Assembly (NCBI RefSeq): GCF_003852895.1
Contig: NZ_QUSW01000003.1
Coordinates: 496,001 to 560,000, forward strand
Direction: 5' to 3'
Length of the DNA: 64,000 nt
Source: Rhizobacter terrae
GTDB taxonomy: Bacteria > Pseudomonadota > Gammaproteobacteria > Burkholderiales > Burkholderiaceae_C
The notes beneath the pieces were generated by a model that was not told the origin of the DNA, made no database searches, and worked only from the letters and a program-made list of their open reading frames with translations. Below, in pieces: positions 62,688 through 64,000 of this stretch (its first letter is position 1; every line of letters starts with the position of its first letter). Position numbers and translations under genes: made by a program.

Positions 62688-63344
62688 ATGAACTGCATCC
62701 GGAAACGATTCACCGCCGCCGCCGTGATGGCCCTGGCCGCGTCCTGCGCCCAGGCCGACGTGCTCGTCAGCAACCTCGCCCAGCCCGAGCGTTCCTTCAG
62801 CGAGCTCACCTCGCTGTTCTGGGCGGCGCAATCCTTCACCACGGACGGCAGCGGCCACGCGCTGCTGTCCATCGATGCGATGCTGGGAACCAGCGCGTAC
62901 CGTGGTGACGACACCGAGTACGTCGCCGAACTGCATGCGAGCGGCCCCGGCATCATCGGCTCGCTGCTCACCACCTTCTCGTTCGGCAGCATGCCCTCGG
63001 GTGCCCCCACGTCCATCTCGCTGCTGCCCACCAGCGGCGTCACGCTGGCCGCCGGCACCACCTACTGGCTGGTGATGGGCGAGCGGCACGGCAGCCTCGA
63101 CAGCGAGTACCTGGGCTGGTCCTATGCGGACGGCAATGCTTCCACCGGCCCCGGCTCGCTCGGCGCCTTCGGCTATTCGACCGATGGCGGCATGAGCTGG
63201 GCGGCATCGACCTTCGACACGCCCAATCCCTTCCGCTTGGCGGTCAACGTGGCATCGCCCGTGCCCGAGCCGTCGTCACTGGCGCTGACCGCGTTGGGAC
63301 TCCTGGCGCTGATGGCGATGCGCCGCGTCCACCGCACGGAGTGA
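62688..63344 (+). CDS. PEP-CTERM protein, choice-of-anchor R type
   Basis: A 218-residue secreted protein. Signal peptide ends SCAQADV. The body has the choice-of-anchor R pattern: LFWAAQSFTTDGSGHALLSIDAML, ELHASGPGIIGSLLTTF and LAAGTTYWLVM. Its C-terminus is VPEPSSLALTALGLLALMAMRRVHR, a PEP-CTERM signal. ATG 62688 lies 9 bases after GAGGAG; ATG 62682 is 3 bases after and less likely. The methyltransferase gene begins 4 bases after the stop. Confidence 0.86.
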   Translation: MNCIRKRFTAAAVMALAASCAQADVLVSNLAQPERSFSELTSLFWAAQSFTTDGSGHALLSIDAMLGTSAYRGDDTEYVAELHASGPGIIGSLLTTFSFGSMPSGAPTSISLLPTSGVTLAAGTTYWLVMGERHGSLDSEYLGWSYADGNASTGPGSLGAFGYSTDGGMSWAASTFDTPNPFRLAVNVASPVPEPSSLALTALGLLALMAMRRVHRTE

Positions 63345-63348
63345 GTCC

Positions 63349-64000
63349 ATGAACACCACCCTTGACGCCCCCAAGACGGCTGCCCGCGACCAGTGGGACC
63401 GGGCGGCCCCGGGCTGGGACCGCCACACGCCGGTGATCCGCCAGTGGCTGCGCACGGCCACCGACACCATGCTCAACATGGCCGGCGTCGCGCCGGGCGC
63501 GAGCGTGCTGGACGTGGCCGCGGGGGCCGGCGACCAGACGCTGGACATCGCGCGCCGCGTCGGGACCGAAGGTTCGGTGCTGGCCACGGACTTTTCGCCC
63601 GCCATCCTCGCGCTGGCCCAGCAGCGCGCCCATGACGCCGGCTTTGCGCAGGTGAGGACGCTGGTGGCAGACGGCGAGCACCTGCCCGACGGCCTGGGGC
63701 CCTTCGATGCGGCGGTGTGCCGCCTGGGCCTCATGCTGTTCGCCGACCCGCTGCAAGGCCTGCGCGAGATGCACCGGGTGCTGCGGCCCGGCGGCGGCAT
63801 CTGCACCATGGTGTTTTCACGGCCGGAGAAGAACCCCTGCGTGGCCCTGCTGATGCAGACGGCCTTGCAGCATGCGGGCATGCCGGCACGCAGCCCGTTC
63901 CAGCCGGGCGGGTTGATGAGCCTCGGACAGCCGGGGCTCATCGACGGCCTGTTCGAGCAGGCCGGCTTGCGCCAGGTGGCCACCACCGCCATCGAGGCGC
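63349..64000 (+). CDS. Class I SAM-dependent methyltransferase (partial, runs off the window)
   Basis: An open frame from ATG 63349 to the end of the window, at least 217 residues, with no stop. WDRAAPGWDRHTPVIRQWLR is followed by motif I VLDVAAGAGDQTLDIA, motif II VLATDFSPAIL, VADGEHLPDGLGPFDAAVCRLGLMLFADP and LREMHRVLRPGGG, of the UbiE/Methyltransf_11 type. The N-terminal GW is shared with small-molecule methyltransferases. It is closely coupled to the PEP-CTERM gene. Confidence 0.8.
   Translation, partial: MNTTLDAPKTAARDQWDRAAPGWDRHTPVIRQWLRTATDTMLNMAGVAPGASVLDVAAGAGDQTLDIARRVGTEGSVLATDFSPAILALAQQRAHDAGFAQVRTLVADGEHLPDGLGPFDAAVCRLGLMLFADPLQGLREMHRVLRPGGGICTMVFSRPEKNPCVALLMQTALQHAGMPARSPFQPGGLMSLGQPGLIDGLFEQAGLRQVATTAIEA

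Overview
The window is 64 kb of very GC-rich DNA with tightly packed genes, frequent ATGA/GTGA start-stop overlaps and almost no spare DNA. Its gene families point to a free-living betaproteobacterium of the order Burkholderiales, most likely Comamonadaceae or a close relative. Pointers include several PEP-CTERM proteins, a TctD/TctE-type two-component system, a CysB-type LysR regulator, general porins and family-typical dispersed repeats. A secreted chitinase and a GH12 lipoprotein suggest a soil, water or plant-associated life. I saw no rRNA, tRNA, insertion sequence, phage gene or CRISPR array.

Layout. 0-4.3 kb: end of a DUF945 gene, a MarC membrane protein, a nitronate monooxygenase and a SEC-C/TPR/O-GlcNAc-transferase-like protein. 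4.4-9.3 kb: a translationally coupled + strand operon (DegT aminotransferase, GNAT, methyltransferase, GH43-like propeller, acyl carrier protein, SDR) behind a possible sigma-28 promoter. 9.3-13.7 kb: a mixed block with a GIY-YIG-like protein, a D-amino-acid oxidase with permuted motif order, a ParDE toxin-antitoxin pair, a LysE exporter, a decayed GFA gene and an M20 peptidase. 13.7-17.7 kb: a - strand operon of WbqC, NeuD/PglD-like acetyltransferase, methyltransferase and stand-alone amino-acid adenylation enzyme. The 4.4 and 13.7 kb operons point at each other and together look like one pathway that loads an amino acid on a carrier protein and attaches it to an amino sugar of a surface or flagellin glycan.

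17.8-34.2 kb: housekeeping and degradative genes: RidA, CreD, a GMC oxidoreductase, thioredoxin, the two enzymes of reverse transsulfuration (CBS, CGL), a PEP-CTERM protein, an MFS transporter, dienelactone hydrolase, GH18 chitinase with two chitin-binding domains, M1 aminopeptidase and GH12 glucanase. 34.3-42 kb: molbindin, a small hydrolase and a complete sulfate importer (two binding proteins, CysT, CysW, CysA) followed by CysB.

42-56.3 kb: a chemoreceptor, then a long uptake locus: an ABC ATPase with a TctDE-like two-component system, a porin, a pseudo-receiver protein, an RpiR/SIS regulator, a binding-protein/fused-permease/ATPase operon of the AfuABC/2-aminoethylphosphonate type, and a PhnD-like binding protein. 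The same perfect inverted repeat, TGTATC-N3-GATACA, lies at the porin promoter and directly upstream of rpiR, tying porin and transporter into one regulon, probably for a phosphorylated compound. 56.3-64 kb: a hypothetical gene, an orphan soluble histidine kinase, a YCII protein, two further PEP-CTERM proteins, a Lys/Ala-rich secreted peptide, a trypsin-like PDZ protease, a Crp/Fnr regulator with its own TTAAC-N4-GTTAA site, a SnoaL-like protein, a LysR regulator and the start of a methyltransferase that runs off the end.
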